Origin: Arthrobacter sp. UNC362MFTsu5.1 | Lineage (GTDB): Bacteria; Actinomycetota; Actinomycetes; Actinomycetales; Micrococcaceae | Direction: 5' to 3' | DNA length: 64,000 nt | Assembly (NCBI RefSeq): GCF_000685965.1 | Contig: NZ_JMLE01000011.1 | Location: 98,644-162,643 of the forward strand | Shown: positions 1 to 8,817 of the stretch, one piece after another | Layout of the letters: each line of letters begins with the position of its first letter | How positions within the stretch are numbered: position 1 is the stretch's first letter | The notes under the pieces: generated by a model | Databases searched by the model: none | Told to the model about the DNA's origin: nothing | The model's input: the letters and a program-made list of their open reading frames with translations, nothing else | Position numbers and translations under genes: made by a program

Positions 1-747
1 TCCGTTACGGCTGCGGCCGGCGGCACCGCAGCCCTCATGCTGGCGGGAGTCGCGGCCGCCTCCGCACACGTCGGCGTCACGCCGGACAAGACCGACGCCA
101 ACTCCTACGCACTGCTCACCTTCGGGATTCCGCACGGCTGCGATGAATCGGGCACCACCAAGGTGACCATCACGCTGCCCGAAGAGCTCAACGACGCCCA
201 GCCCACGGTGAATCCGAACTGGACCGTGGAGAAAGTGGTGGAGCAGCTGTCCGAACCGAAAAAGCTGGCCGACGGCGCCACCATCACCAAGCGGACCAAC
301 AAGATCGTCTACACCGCCAAGGCTCCGCTGGACCCCGAACTGCGGGACGCCCTGGTGCTCTCGGTCAAGCTTCCCGACGCCGCCGGCAAGACCCTCCATT
401 TCCCCACCTTGCAGAACTGTGAGCAGGGGCAGACGGACTGGTCCGAGATCGCCAAGGACGGCCAGGACCCGCACTCGCTCGAGGCGCCTGCGCCCTCGCT
501 CACCGTCACGGCCGCCGCCGCGGACGGACACGGCAGCCATGCGTCGGCGGAGACGGACACAGCGGCAGGCACCGCCCAGGCCTCCTCGGTGACGGGCTCG
601 GACGACGGATCCCAGGCGCGCAGCTGGGCCGGCCTGGTGGCAGGCGTCGGCGGACTCGCCCTGGGCGGGGTGGCGCTGATGCGCAGCCGGAGCCGGAAAC
701 CCGCCGAGGCCGCCGTCGCAGAAACCTCTTCGGAACCCCGAAAATAG
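1..747 (+). CDS. YcnI-like copper-binding membrane protein, 5' end cut by window
   Basis: The frame is open from base 1, so the true start lies outside the window; the first internal ATG is at 37 but falls inside the signal peptide. What is visible is the end of an Ala-rich signal peptide (cleavage probably at ASA/HVGVTP), a YcnI/DUF1775 beta-sandwich domain of about 150 residues, a Ser/Thr/Asp/His linker, and a C-terminal membrane helix (SWAGLVAGVGGLALGG) followed by RSRSRK. In the YcnI family the His exposed at the mature N-terminus binds Cu(II), and the same His is placed here right after the predicted cleavage site. The protein is probably anchored outside the membrane and handles copper. 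Copper partners such as CopC/D or PCuAC would lie upstream, outside the window. Confidence 0.88.
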   Translation, partial: SVTAAAGGTAALMLAGVAAASAHVGVTPDKTDANSYALLTFGIPHGCDESGTTKVTITLPEELNDAQPTVNPNWTVEKVVEQLSEPKKLADGATITKRTNKIVYTAKAPLDPELRDALVLSVKLPDAAGKTLHFPTLQNCEQGQTDWSEIAKDGQDPHSLEAPAPSLTVTAAAADGHGSHASAETDTAAGTAQASSVTGSDDGSQARSWAGLVAGVGGLALGGVALMRSRSRKPAEAAVAETSSEPRK

Positions 748-754
748 CGCACCG

Positions 755-790
755 GATTGATGCCCGGAAATCACAATCCGGGCATCAATC
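755..790 (+). terminator. Perfect 14-bp hairpin after the YcnI gene
   Basis: Arms 755-768 and 777-790 are exactly complementary (GATTGATGCCCGGA and its complement) around an 8-base loop. It starts 8 bases after the stop codon at 747. No T-run follows, so it would be a U-tract-less terminator or 3'-end stabiliser; this role is inferred. Confidence 0.6.
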
Positions 791-812
791 CGCGGCAGCG
801 GTCGTGGCATCG

Positions 813-840
813 TTGACTCAGGCAACGGCGGGCATAAAGT
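813..840 (+). promoter_or_regulatory. Promoter of the DUF4232 lipoprotein gene
   Basis: TTGACT at 813-818 and TAAAGT at 835-840 are separated by 16 bases. The ATG at 848 follows the -10 by 7 bases, so the transcript would be leaderless or nearly so. Confidence 0.5.
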
Positions 841-847
841 GTGACCC

Positions 848-1489
848 ATGAGGTCTCAGCCATTCAAAAACGGACTTGCCATCACGACGGCGGTTGCGGC
901 CGCCGCCTTCCTGCTCACCGCCTGCGGGCCCAGCCAGCCGCAGCCCCAGGGAACCTCCGCGGGCGCCGCCACGTCCAGCGCCGCTCCCGCCACGTCCACC
1001 CCGGCCGGCAGCGAGGCGGCCAGCACCCCGGCGTCGTCTTCGTCGTCAACGCCGCCGTCGTCCGCGGGACCGTCACGGTGCAAGGCAGCCAACCTGACGG
1101 TGTCCTCGGATTCCGCCGGCGGCGGCGCCGCCGGCAGCGTGTACTCCAAGCTCATCCTTACCAACTCGGGCACCGAGGCCTGCCTTCTGCGGGGCTTCCC
1201 GGGAGTATCCCTCACCGCGGACGCCAACGGCGCCCCGATAGGGGCCCCCGCCCGGCAGGACGGGTCCTCGCCCGTTGCGGACGTCCTCCTCGCTCCGGGG
1301 CAGGCGGGAGCCGCCGAAATGCGCTACACGCAGGCAGGAAACTACAGCGACTGCAGCCCCACCCAGGCTGCAGGTTACCGGGTCTATCCGCCGGAGGAGA
1401 CCGCGTCGCTGTTCCTCGCCGAACCCCGGACCGCGTGCGGCAACGAGGCGATCGAACTGCTGACCATCGGGGCATTCCACGCCGCGTAG
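848..1489 (+). CDS. DUF4232 lipoprotein
   Basis: 213 residues. A short basic N-terminus and hydrophobic segment end in the lipobox LTAC, predicting a lipid-anchored extracytoplasmic protein. A Ser/Thr/Ala/Pro-rich low-complexity linker (about residues 30-75) leads to a DUF4232-type domain with two visible Cys pairs (CKAANLTV, ACLLRGFPG and later CSPT, TACGN), likely disulfides. The family is frequent in actinobacteria and its function is unknown. The ATG is preferred because a sigma-70-like promoter ends 7 bases before it. The gene is probably monocistronic, as the next gene converges on it. Confidence 0.85.
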   Translation: MRSQPFKNGLAITTAVAAAAFLLTACGPSQPQPQGTSAGAATSSAAPATSTPAGSEAASTPASSSSSTPPSSAGPSRCKAANLTVSSDSAGGGAAGSVYSKLILTNSGTEACLLRGFPGVSLTADANGAPIGAPARQDGSSPVADVLLAPGQAGAAEMRYTQAGNYSDCSPTQAAGYRVYPPEETASLFLAEPRTACGNEAIELLTIGAFHAA

Positions 1490-1511
1490 GCCCTGCCGGG
1501 ACTTGCCGGCC

Positions 1512-1982
1512 TTACGCCCGGGATTCCCGTAATCTTGCGGGCGCATCGCGGGAGAACGCAACCCCGAACCCGATCAGCGCCATGCCCAGAAAAAGGTGCA
1601 GCCAGTTGTCGGCGCTGTTCACGGGAAGGATGTTCACCGGCGAGTCCAGTGCCAGGAACTGCCCCACACTCCAAAGGACCATGTAGGTGACCCCGGCGCC
1701 GATGAGGAAATTCCGGGCCGGCAGCGGACGCCGTGACATCAGCACGCCTGCCACTCCTGACAGCAAGTGGATGAGGTTGTGGAGCACGGACACCTGGAAG
1801 ACCCCAAGGAGCATTGCCTCCGAGCCGTGTCCGGCAAACGCCAGCGTGCCGTAGTTTGCGGTGACGCCCGGAATGAACCCCAGCACGCCCAGCACAAATA
1901 CCGCCGCTCCGGCGAGAAGTGATGACTTCTGGACGTTCTTCCGCAGGCCGAATCGGGCCCTGGCGGCTTCGGATGATTTCAT
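1512..1982 (-). CDS. DUF4383 membrane protein
   Basis: 156 residues with four hydrophobic segments (FVLGVLGFIPGVTA, NLIHLLSGVAGVLM, GAGVTYMVLWSVGQFLA, HLFLGMALIGFGVAF). The conserved HNLIHLLSGVAG and SADNWLHLFLG stretches are the DUF4383 signature. Function is unknown; members are small actinobacterial membrane proteins. The start is supported by AGGAG about 7 bases upstream (complement of 1989-1993). It converges on the DUF4232 gene and is divergent from the FAD/Rieske oxidoreductase. Confidence 0.85.
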   Translation of the reverse strand: MKSSEAARARFGLRKNVQKSSLLAGAAVFVLGVLGFIPGVTANYGTLAFAGHGSEAMLLGVFQVSVLHNLIHLLSGVAGVLMSRRPLPARNFLIGAGVTYMVLWSVGQFLALDSPVNILPVNSADNWLHLFLGMALIGFGVAFSRDAPARLRESRA

Positions 1983-2023
1983 GGTGCCGCTCCTGTTCCC
2001 CGGTCAAGCTGCTCATGACATGA

Positions 2024-2035
2024 TAAGTCTACTTA
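2024..2035. promoter_or_regulatory. Small palindrome between divergent genes
   Basis: TAAGTCTACTTA is a 5-bp inverted repeat with a 2-base centre, 41 bases upstream of the DUF4383 start. It could be an operator or overlap its promoter. Weak evidence only. Confidence 0.25.
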
Positions 2036-2108
2036 CGAACCCCTTCGGAGTCCCGCCGGCAGCGCAACGGCACGGGCCTTCGCGGGACCGGGAAAGGCAG
2101 GCAGGACT

Positions 2109-3611
2109 GTGATCTCGCTTTGGTTGGACCGTGACCACGCCTTCCGCAGCGACCAGTTCCACCCCCGCAGCACGGTTGACACGGTGGTGGCAGGGGCCGG
2201 GCTGACCGGACTGGTGACCGCGTTGCTGTTGGCCCGGTCCGGCAAGAAAGTGCTGGTTGTCGAAGCCCGGAGTCCGGGCGCCGTCACCACCGGCAACACC
2301 ACAGCGAAGGTTTCCCTGCTGCAGGGAACGGTGCTCTCGGCATTGCGCCAGCAGTATTCAGAGAAGGTCGTGGGCGCCTACGTCGAGATGAACCGCGAAG
2401 GCCAGGCGTGGCTGCTGCGGTACCTGGCGGAGCGGGGTGTGCCGTTCCAGCATCGCGACGCCTACACCTATGCCACCTCAACGGACGGAACCGAAACCCT
2501 CCGCCTCGAATTGGCCGCTGCCCGGGCCGCCGGACTGGAGGCCGAGTACGTTACCGATCCCGGACTGCCTTTCCCGGTCAAAGGTGCCATCCGCCTTCCC
2601 GGACAGGCCCAGATTCATCCCCTGGAGGTCATCGATGCCCTCGTGGACGACGTACGCTCGCACGGCGGACAGATCGTCTCCGGCGTGCGGTTGAACGGGC
2701 TCCGTGGACTGACGGGGCCCGGTCCGGCGGTGGTCCAGACCGACCACGGCCCCGTTCGCGCCCGGGAGGTGGTGCTCGCCACCGGCACACCTGTCCTGGA
2801 CCGCGGGCTCTATTTCGCCAAGCTCAAAGCCCTGCGGTCCTATGCGGCGGCATTCGAACTGCCGGGCACAACCGCCGTCCCGGACGGCATGTTCCTTTCG
2901 GTTGAGCAGCCGGTCCGTTCCCTGCGCGACTACCCCGGCGACGGCCGCCGGCTCCTCCTGGTCGGTGGCAACGGGCACCCTGTGGGCCGCGCCAGGTCAG
3001 CACAGGCCTACCTCGACACCCTGGTCGAATGGACGACGGCCCAGTTCCCGGGTGCCAGCCTCACCCACTCGTGGTCCGCGCAGGACTACCAGGCAACCAA
3101 CCTGATGCCGTTCTTCGGCAAGCTGCCGCGCGGGCAGGGCCGGGTCTATTTCGCCACCGGTTACAACAAATGGGGCATGGCCAACGCCGTCGGCGCGGCT
3201 CTGGACATCACCGCCGACATCCTCGGCTCGCGGCTCCCCTGGGCCAGCATCATCCACCACCGGGTCACGTCCCCGGCCGGGGCAGCCTCCGCCGTCTCCC
3301 TTAATGCTGCCGTTGCGGCCACCGTGGCAAAAGACTGGGGTCAGGTGGGACTCAAGCGCCTGGATGAGTCCCTCGAGCAGCCGTCCGAAGGGGCAGGCCT
3401 GGTGACCCGCCGCGGCCGGAAGCCCGTGGCCGTATCCACCGTGGACGGCGCCCGCTGCACACTGTCCGCCGTCTGCACCCATCTGGGCGGCATCGTGCGC
3501 TGGAACGACAGCGAGAAGTCCTGGGACTGCCCCTTGCACGGCTCCCGCTTCAGCAGCGACGGGACGGTGCTGGAAGGACCAGCCACCCGGAACCTCCGCC
3601 AGATTGACTGA
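2109..3611 (+). CDS. FAD-dependent oxidoreductase with C-terminal Rieske [2Fe-2S] domain
   Basis: 500 residues. The N-terminal DAO-type flavin domain has the dinucleotide fingerprint VVAGAGLTGLVTALLLA ending in VVEA (about residues 26-50). A second conserved patch (ATGYNKWGMANAVGAALDI) is typical of the FAD-binding fold. The last 100 residues form a Rieske domain with CTHLGG and DCPLHGSRF supplying the two Cys and two His ligands. The enzyme probably passes electrons from an oxidised amine-like or other small substrate through the cluster; the substrate is not known. GTG start; a weaker GGCAGGA-type ribosome site precedes it. The 3' end is followed closely by the Lhr gene. Confidence 0.85.
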   Translation: MISLWLDRDHAFRSDQFHPRSTVDTVVAGAGLTGLVTALLLARSGKKVLVVEARSPGAVTTGNTTAKVSLLQGTVLSALRQQYSEKVVGAYVEMNREGQAWLLRYLAERGVPFQHRDAYTYATSTDGTETLRLELAAARAAGLEAEYVTDPGLPFPVKGAIRLPGQAQIHPLEVIDALVDDVRSHGGQIVSGVRLNGLRGLTGPGPAVVQTDHGPVRAREVVLATGTPVLDRGLYFAKLKALRSYAAAFELPGTTAVPDGMFLSVEQPVRSLRDYPGDGRRLLLVGGNGHPVGRARSAQAYLDTLVEWTTAQFPGASLTHSWSAQDYQATNLMPFFGKLPRGQGRVYFATGYNKWGMANAVGAALDITADILGSRLPWASIIHHRVTSPAGAASAVSLNAAVAATVAKDWGQVGLKRLDESLEQPSEGAGLVTRRGRKPVAVSTVDGARCTLSAVCTHLGGIVRWNDSEKSWDCPLHGSRFSSDGTVLEGPATRNLRQID

Positions 3612-3684
3612 CCCGGCGGGAGCGGCACCCGAGCCCGCTGGGGGTGCCGCCAAGAGTGTCAGTGGTGTAAGGCATGATGGAGGA

Positions 3685-6600
3685 ATGCAGGGGAAGGAGC
3701 CCGCCGGGGACGCATCCGGTGAGACACCGGGGGCAACGCCATCAGGCGGCACACCATCAGGAACGCCGGCCGGCGCGCCTTCATCCGCGCGGACCATGGA
3801 CAGGTTCAGCCAGTCCACCCGGGAATGGTTCCTCGGCGCCTTTTCCGCGCCCACTCCCGCGCAAATCGGCGCCTGGCAGGCCATCTCCTCCGGTTCCCAC
3901 GCTCTGGTGGTCGCCCCGACGGGCTCCGGCAAAACCCTCGCTGCATTCCTCTGGGCGCTCGACCGCCTCCAGTCATCCGCTCCCGCCGAACCGGACGCCC
4001 TGCCGGGCCTCGACCCGGCAGCAAAAGGCAGGAAACCGAAGGCCCCCAAGCGGAAAACACGCGTCCTGTACATTTCGCCGCTCAAGGCGCTTGGCGTCGA
4101 CGTCGAACGCAACCTCCGTGCGCCGCTTATCGGGATCACCCAGACCGCCAAAAGGCTGGGCCTGCCAGCCCCGCTCATCACCGTAGGCGTACGTTCAGGA
4201 GATACGACGACGGCGGACCGCCGCGCGCTGCTCAGCCACCCGCCGGACATCCTCATCACCACCCCGGAATCCCTGTTCCTGATGCTCACGTCCAGGGCCC
4301 GGGAAACACTGGCCGAGGTGGACACCATCATCGTGGACGAAGTCCACGCCGTCGCCGGCACCAAGCGCGGCGCGCACCTGGCTGTCTCGCTGGAACGCCT
4401 GGATGCGCTGCTGCCCAAGCCGGCGCAGCGGATCGGCCTCTCGGCCACAGTGGAACCCCGCGAACTCGTGGCCCAGTTCCTGGCAGGTTCGGCCCCGGTG
4501 GAAATCGTGGCACCGCCGTCGAAAAAGAACTGGGACCTGACGGTCTCCGTGCCGGTGGAGGACATGTCCGATCTGCAGGGGGCCGCCGGCGCCTTCGATT
4601 CCGGTCCTGCCTCCGGGCTGCAGCCGCAGGCCTCCATCTGGCCGCATGTCGAAGAAAAGATAGTGGACCTGGTGATGGCCAACCAGTCCACCATCGTGTT
4701 CGCCAACTCGCGGCGCCTGGCTGAACGGCTGACCGCCCGCCTCAACGAGATCCACGCCGAACGCCAGCTGGTGGCGGCGGGCGGCTGGAGTGAATTCGGC
4801 GCCGGGGCCCCGGATTTCGAAGCGGTGCCGGCCGGACGGCCATCGGCGGGGGCCGGCATGCCGACGTCCACGGCAACGCCCGCGCACATGATGGCACAGG
4901 CAGGCAGCACCGCGGGCGCCGACCCCGTCCTGGCGCGGGCACACCACGGCTCCGTCTCGAAGGACCAGCGTGCGCTGATCGAGGACGACCTCAAGTCGGG
5001 CCGGCTGCGGTGCGTTGTTGCCACGTCCTCCCTGGAGCTTGGCATCGACATGGGCGCTGTGGACCTGGTAGTCCAGGTGGAGTCGCCCCCGTCCGTGGCC
5101 AGCGGGCTGCAGCGGGTGGGCCGCGCCGGTCACCAAGTAGGTGAAGTCTCGCAGGGCGTCCTGTTCCCCAAGCACCGCGCCGACCTCGTGCACACCGCCA
5201 TCACCGTGGAACGCATGCTGGGCGGCAAGATCGAACGGCTCAGCGTTCCCGCCAACCCGCTGGACATCCTGGCACAGCAGACCGTGGCCGCCACTGCGCT
5301 GGGCTCCATCGACGTGGAGGAATGGTTCTCCACCGTCCGCCGCTCGGCACCGTTCGCGTCCCTCCCCCGCTCCGCATTCGAGGCCACTCTGGACCTGCTG
5401 GCCGGCCGCTACCCGTCCGACGAATTCGCCGAGCTGCGGCCGCGGATCATCTGGGACCGCAATGCCGGCACCATCGAAGGCCGGCCGGGGGCGCAGCGGC
5501 TCGCCGTGACCTCCGGCGGCACCATTCCGGACCGCGGGCTGTTCGGCGTCTACATCATCGGTACCGAGGTGGAAGGCTCCGCGTCGCGCTCCACCGAGGG
5601 CAAAGCCGCCAGCCCGGGTGCTTCGGCCGCCAAGGGCGGGCGGCGCGTGGGCGAACTCGACGAGGAAATGGTCTACGAGTCCCGGGTGGGCGACATCTTT
5701 GCCCTGGGCGCCACCAGCTGGAAGATCGAGGACATCACGCACGACCGCGTCCTCGTTTCCCCGGCCTTCGGGCAGCCGGGCAAGCTCCCCTTCTGGAAGG
5801 GTGATTCGCTGGGCCGGCCGGTTGACCTGGGCCGGGCCCTCGGCGCGTTCGTCCGCGAACTGTCCGCGTCCGACGTCGGCCCCGCCACCGAGCGCTGCAA
5901 GGCCAGCGGCCTGGACGACTTCGCCGCCAACAACCTGATCCAGTACCTCGCCGAACAGAAGCTCGCCACCGAAGTGGTCCCCAGCGACACCACCCTGGTG
6001 GTGGAGCGGTTCCATGACGAACTGGGCGACTGGCGGGTGGTGCTGCACAGCCCCTTCGGCATGCCGGTGCACGCACCCTGGGCGCTCGCCGTGGGCCAGC
6101 GGCTGCACCAACGCTACGGGATGGACGGCTCCGCCATGGCCGCGGACGACGGCATTGTGCTGCGGGTGCCCATGATGGAGGACGAGCCGCCGGGCGCCGA
6201 GCTGTTCCTCTTCGAACCCGACGAGCTGGAGCAGATCGTGACGGCGGAGGTGGGCGGCAGTGCGCTCTTCGCCTCGCGCTTCCGCGAGTGCGCCGCCCGG
6301 GCGCTGCTGCTGCCGCGGCAGAACCCCGGGAAGCGGCAGCCCCTGTGGCAGCAGCGCCAACGGTCCGCACAGTTGCTGGACGTGGCACGGAAATATCCAA
6401 CGTTCCCCATCGTGCTGGAAACAGTGCGCGAGTGCCTGCAGGACGTCTACGACCTCCCGGCGCTGAAGGACATCGCGGCGTCCATTGAGCGGCGCGAACT
6501 GCGGATCCTGGAGACCACCACCCAGCAGCCTTCCCCGTTCGCGAAGTCCCTGCTGTTCGGCTACGTGGCCCAGTTCCTGTACGAGGGCGACTCGCCGCTC

Positions 6601-8817
6601 GCGGAGCGCCGGGCTGCGGCGCTGGCCCTGGATTCGACCCTGCTCAACGAACTCCTGGGCCGGGTGGAGCTGCGCGAACTGCTGGACGCCAAGGTCATCG
6701 AAGCCACCGAGCGTGAACTGCAGCGGCTGGCCCCGGACCGCCGTGTGCGCGGAATGGAAGGCGTCGCGGACCTGCTGCGCCTGCTCGGACCGCTGACGCC
6801 GGAGGAGGTTGCTGCCCGGCTGGAGCCGGCGGTTGAGCCTGTCCCGGTGGTCGAGCCTGCCGCGGTGGTCGAGCCTGCCGAGACCCCTGGTGTTGCGCCC
6901 GCCCCGGTGGCGGACGCCGTCGCCCACCTCACCGCGCTGCAACGGGCCAACCGCGCACTCAAGGTGAACATCGGCGGCGTCGAACGCTTTGCGGCCGTGG
7001 AGGACGCCGCCCGCCTGCGGGACGCCATCGGAGTGCCGCTGCCCATGGGCGTGCCGCTCGCGTTCATCGAGCCTGTGGCTGACCCCCTGGGGGACCTCGT
7101 CTCCCGCTACGCCCGCACCCACGGGCCGTTCACCGCGGCGGAAGCCGCGGCCCGGCTGGGACTCGGCGTCGCCGTCGTCGGCACCGCGCTCAAGCGGCTG
7201 GCCGCGGACGGCCGCGCGGTGGAAGGCGAGTTCCGCCCGCATGCCCCGCTGCCGGAACAGCTGCCGGAACAACAGTCCGGACAGGCCACCGCCCCCGCCG
7301 TCGAAACCGAAGTACCAGGCGAGGCTGCGGTCCCTGCCGCGCCGCCAGCCTCCGTCACCACGCTGGCCGGCACCAGTGAATGGTGCGACGCCGAGGTGCT
7401 GCGAAAACTGCGCCGCCGCTCGCTGGCCGCGCTGCGGGCCGAAGTGGAGCCGGTGGACGGCGCCGCCTACGGACGGTTCCTCCCGGCCTGGCAAAACGTC
7501 CGGATCCCCGGACGCGGCCGGGGCCAGTCCGCCCTGCGGGGTCTGGACGGCATCATTACTGCCGTCGACCAGCTCTCCGGTGTACCGGTTCCGGCCTCCG
7601 CGTGGGAACCGCTGATCCTCGCCAGCCGCGTCAGTGACTACCAGCCCGCCATGCTGGATGAACTGATGGCCGCCGGAGAAGTCCTCTGGTCCGGCGCCGG
7701 CGCACTGCCCGGCAATGACGGCTGGGTGAGCCTGCACCTCGCGGACTCCGCCGAACTCACCCTCAACCCTGCACCGGACTACGAGCCCGGGGACGCTCAG
7801 AAGCGGCTGCTGGAGCACCTGCAGGACAACGGCGGCGGCTATTTCTTCCGCCAGCTGAAGGACATTGCCGGCGGCATGGACTCGGTGCTGAGCGACCAGG
7901 ATGTGGTGGCCGCCCTCTGGGACCTCGCCTGGGCGGGCCGCATCACCGGCGATACCTTCGCTCCGGTCCGTGCCATGATCGCCGGCGGCCACACGGCGCA
8001 CCGGCAGGTAGCCCGGACGCCGCGGGCCCGCGCACCACGCCTGAGCAGGCTGGGACGCGCCCACGGCACGGGCCTGATGGGATCCGCCGGGCTGACCGGC
8101 GGACGCTACGGGTCCGTGACCGGCGCCGCTCCCACCCCGCCGCTGGCAGCCGGAAGGTGGTCGGCCCTCCCGTCTCCGGAACTGGACCCCACCATCCATG
8201 CCCGTGCCACGGCCGAACTGCTGCTGGACCGGTACGGCGTCGTGACGCGCGGTTCCGTCATGGCGGAAAACATCCTGGGTGGATTCGGCCTGATGTACAA
8301 AGTCCTCGCCAGGCTGGAAGAGGCCGGGCGCTGCCGCCGGGGCTATTTCATTGAACACCTCGGCGCCGCCCAGTTTGCTGTTCCGGCCACGGTGGACCGG
8401 CTGCGGTCGTACTCGGATGACTCCCAGCTGGCGAAGCCGGAGCCCGTGGCGCTGGCGCTGGCGGCGACGGACCCCGCCAACCCCTACGGCGCGGCCCTGC
8501 CGTGGCCAGCCCTCAATGTCGAAGCCGGCAGCGGCCACCGCCCTGGCAGGAAGGCCGGTGCCCTGGTGGTGATGGTCGACGGCGCGTTGGCACTTTACGT
8601 GGAACGCGGCGGCAAGACGCTGCTCGCCTTCGACGACGTACCGGAGGTACTGGCCGCCGCCGCGGCCGCGCTGGTCGGCGTAGTCCAGCGCGGTGCCGTG
8701 GACAAGCTCATCATGGAGAAGGTCAACGGCCACGGCATCCTGGACACGCCCGTTGCCGCCGCACTGACGCACGCCGGCGCTTATTCCACTCCGAAAGGAC
8801 TGAGAATCCGTGCCTGA
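3685..8817 (+). CDS. lhr: Lhr-type ATP-dependent DNA helicase
   Basis: About 1710 residues, the size of full-length Lhr proteins. RecA-like domain 1 carries Walker A APTGSGKT (Lys about residue 83), the DEVH box in VDEVHAVAG (about 218-221) and SAT. Domain 2 carries LELGIDMG and QRVGRAGH (motifs IV-VI). A winged-helix/beta-barrel Lhr core and a long C-terminal Lhr extension follow. Mycobacterial Lhr is an ssDNA-dependent 3'-5' translocase that unwinds RNA:DNA hybrids and is DNA-damage induced. An Ala/Pro/Val-rich linker (VEPVPVVEPAAVVEPAE) sits near residue 1055. Start choice: ATG at 3685 lies 6 bases after CATGAT, fitting the leaderless pattern seen nearby; a TTG at 3604 overlapping the previous gene and an ATG at 3796 are alternatives. 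It overlaps the downstream glycosylase gene by 8 bases. Confidence 0.95.
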   Translation: MQGKEPAGDASGETPGATPSGGTPSGTPAGAPSSARTMDRFSQSTREWFLGAFSAPTPAQIGAWQAISSGSHALVVAPTGSGKTLAAFLWALDRLQSSAPAEPDALPGLDPAAKGRKPKAPKRKTRVLYISPLKALGVDVERNLRAPLIGITQTAKRLGLPAPLITVGVRSGDTTTADRRALLSHPPDILITTPESLFLMLTSRARETLAEVDTIIVDEVHAVAGTKRGAHLAVSLERLDALLPKPAQRIGLSATVEPRELVAQFLAGSAPVEIVAPPSKKNWDLTVSVPVEDMSDLQGAAGAFDSGPASGLQPQASIWPHVEEKIVDLVMANQSTIVFANSRRLAERLTARLNEIHAERQLVAAGGWSEFGAGAPDFEAVPAGRPSAGAGMPTSTATPAHMMAQAGSTAGADPVLARAHHGSVSKDQRALIEDDLKSGRLRCVVATSSLELGIDMGAVDLVVQVESPPSVASGLQRVGRAGHQVGEVSQGVLFPKHRADLVHTAITVERMLGGKIERLSVPANPLDILAQQTVAATALGSIDVEEWFSTVRRSAPFASLPRSAFEATLDLLAGRYPSDEFAELRPRIIWDRNAGTIEGRPGAQRLAVTSGGTIPDRGLFGVYIIGTEVEGSASRSTEGKAASPGASAAKGGRRVGELDEEMVYESRVGDIFALGATSWKIEDITHDRVLVSPAFGQPGKLPFWKGDSLGRPVDLGRALGAFVRELSASDVGPATERCKASGLDDFAANNLIQYLAEQKLATEVVPSDTTLVVERFHDELGDWRVVLHSPFGMPVHAPWALAVGQRLHQRYGMDGSAMAADDGIVLRVPMMEDEPPGAELFLFEPDELEQIVTAEVGGSALFASRFRECAARALLLPRQNPGKRQPLWQQRQRSAQLLDVARKYPTFPIVLETVRECLQDVYDLPALKDIAASIERRELRILETTTQQPSPFAKSLLFGYVAQFLYEGDSPLAERRAAALALDSTLLNELLGRVELRELLDAKVIEATERELQRLAPDRRVRGMEGVADLLRLLGPLTPEEVAARLEPAVEPVPVVEPAAVVEPAETPGVAPAPVADAVAHLTALQRANRALKVNIGGVERFAAVEDAARLRDAIGVPLPMGVPLAFIEPVADPLGDLVSRYARTHGPFTAAEAAARLGLGVAVVGTALKRLAADGRAVEGEFRPHAPLPEQLPEQQSGQATAPAVETEVPGEAAVPAAPPASVTTLAGTSEWCDAEVLRKLRRRSLAALRAEVEPVDGAAYGRFLPAWQNVRIPGRGRGQSALRGLDGIITAVDQLSGVPVPASAWEPLILASRVSDYQPAMLDELMAAGEVLWSGAGALPGNDGWVSLHLADSAELTLNPAPDYEPGDAQKRLLEHLQDNGGGYFFRQLKDIAGGMDSVLSDQDVVAALWDLAWAGRITGDTFAPVRAMIAGGHTAHRQVARTPRARAPRLSRLGRAHGTGLMGSAGLTGGRYGSVTGAAPTPPLAAGRWSALPSPELDPTIHARATAELLLDRYGVVTRGSVMAENILGGFGLMYKVLARLEEAGRCRRGYFIEHLGAAQFAVPATVDRLRSYSDDSQLAKPEPVALALAATDPANPYGAALPWPALNVEAGSGHRPGRKAGALVVMVDGALALYVERGGKTLLAFDDVPEVLAAAAAALVGVVQRGAVDKLIMEKVNGHGILDTPVAAALTHAGAYSTPKGLRIRA

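Noticed and set aside
841..1686. 281-codon plus-strand frame overlapping the DUF4232 gene
   Set aside because: Arg/Pro-rich alternative-frame translation. The lipoprotein frame has a signal peptide, lipobox and family motifs.
4195..8772. Very long open frame on the minus strand opposite lhr (about 1525 codons), and a similar 684-codon frame at 2997-5051
   Set aside because: They lie antisense to a clear helicase and have no domain, composition or start signals of a protein. High third-position GC makes such antisense frames common.
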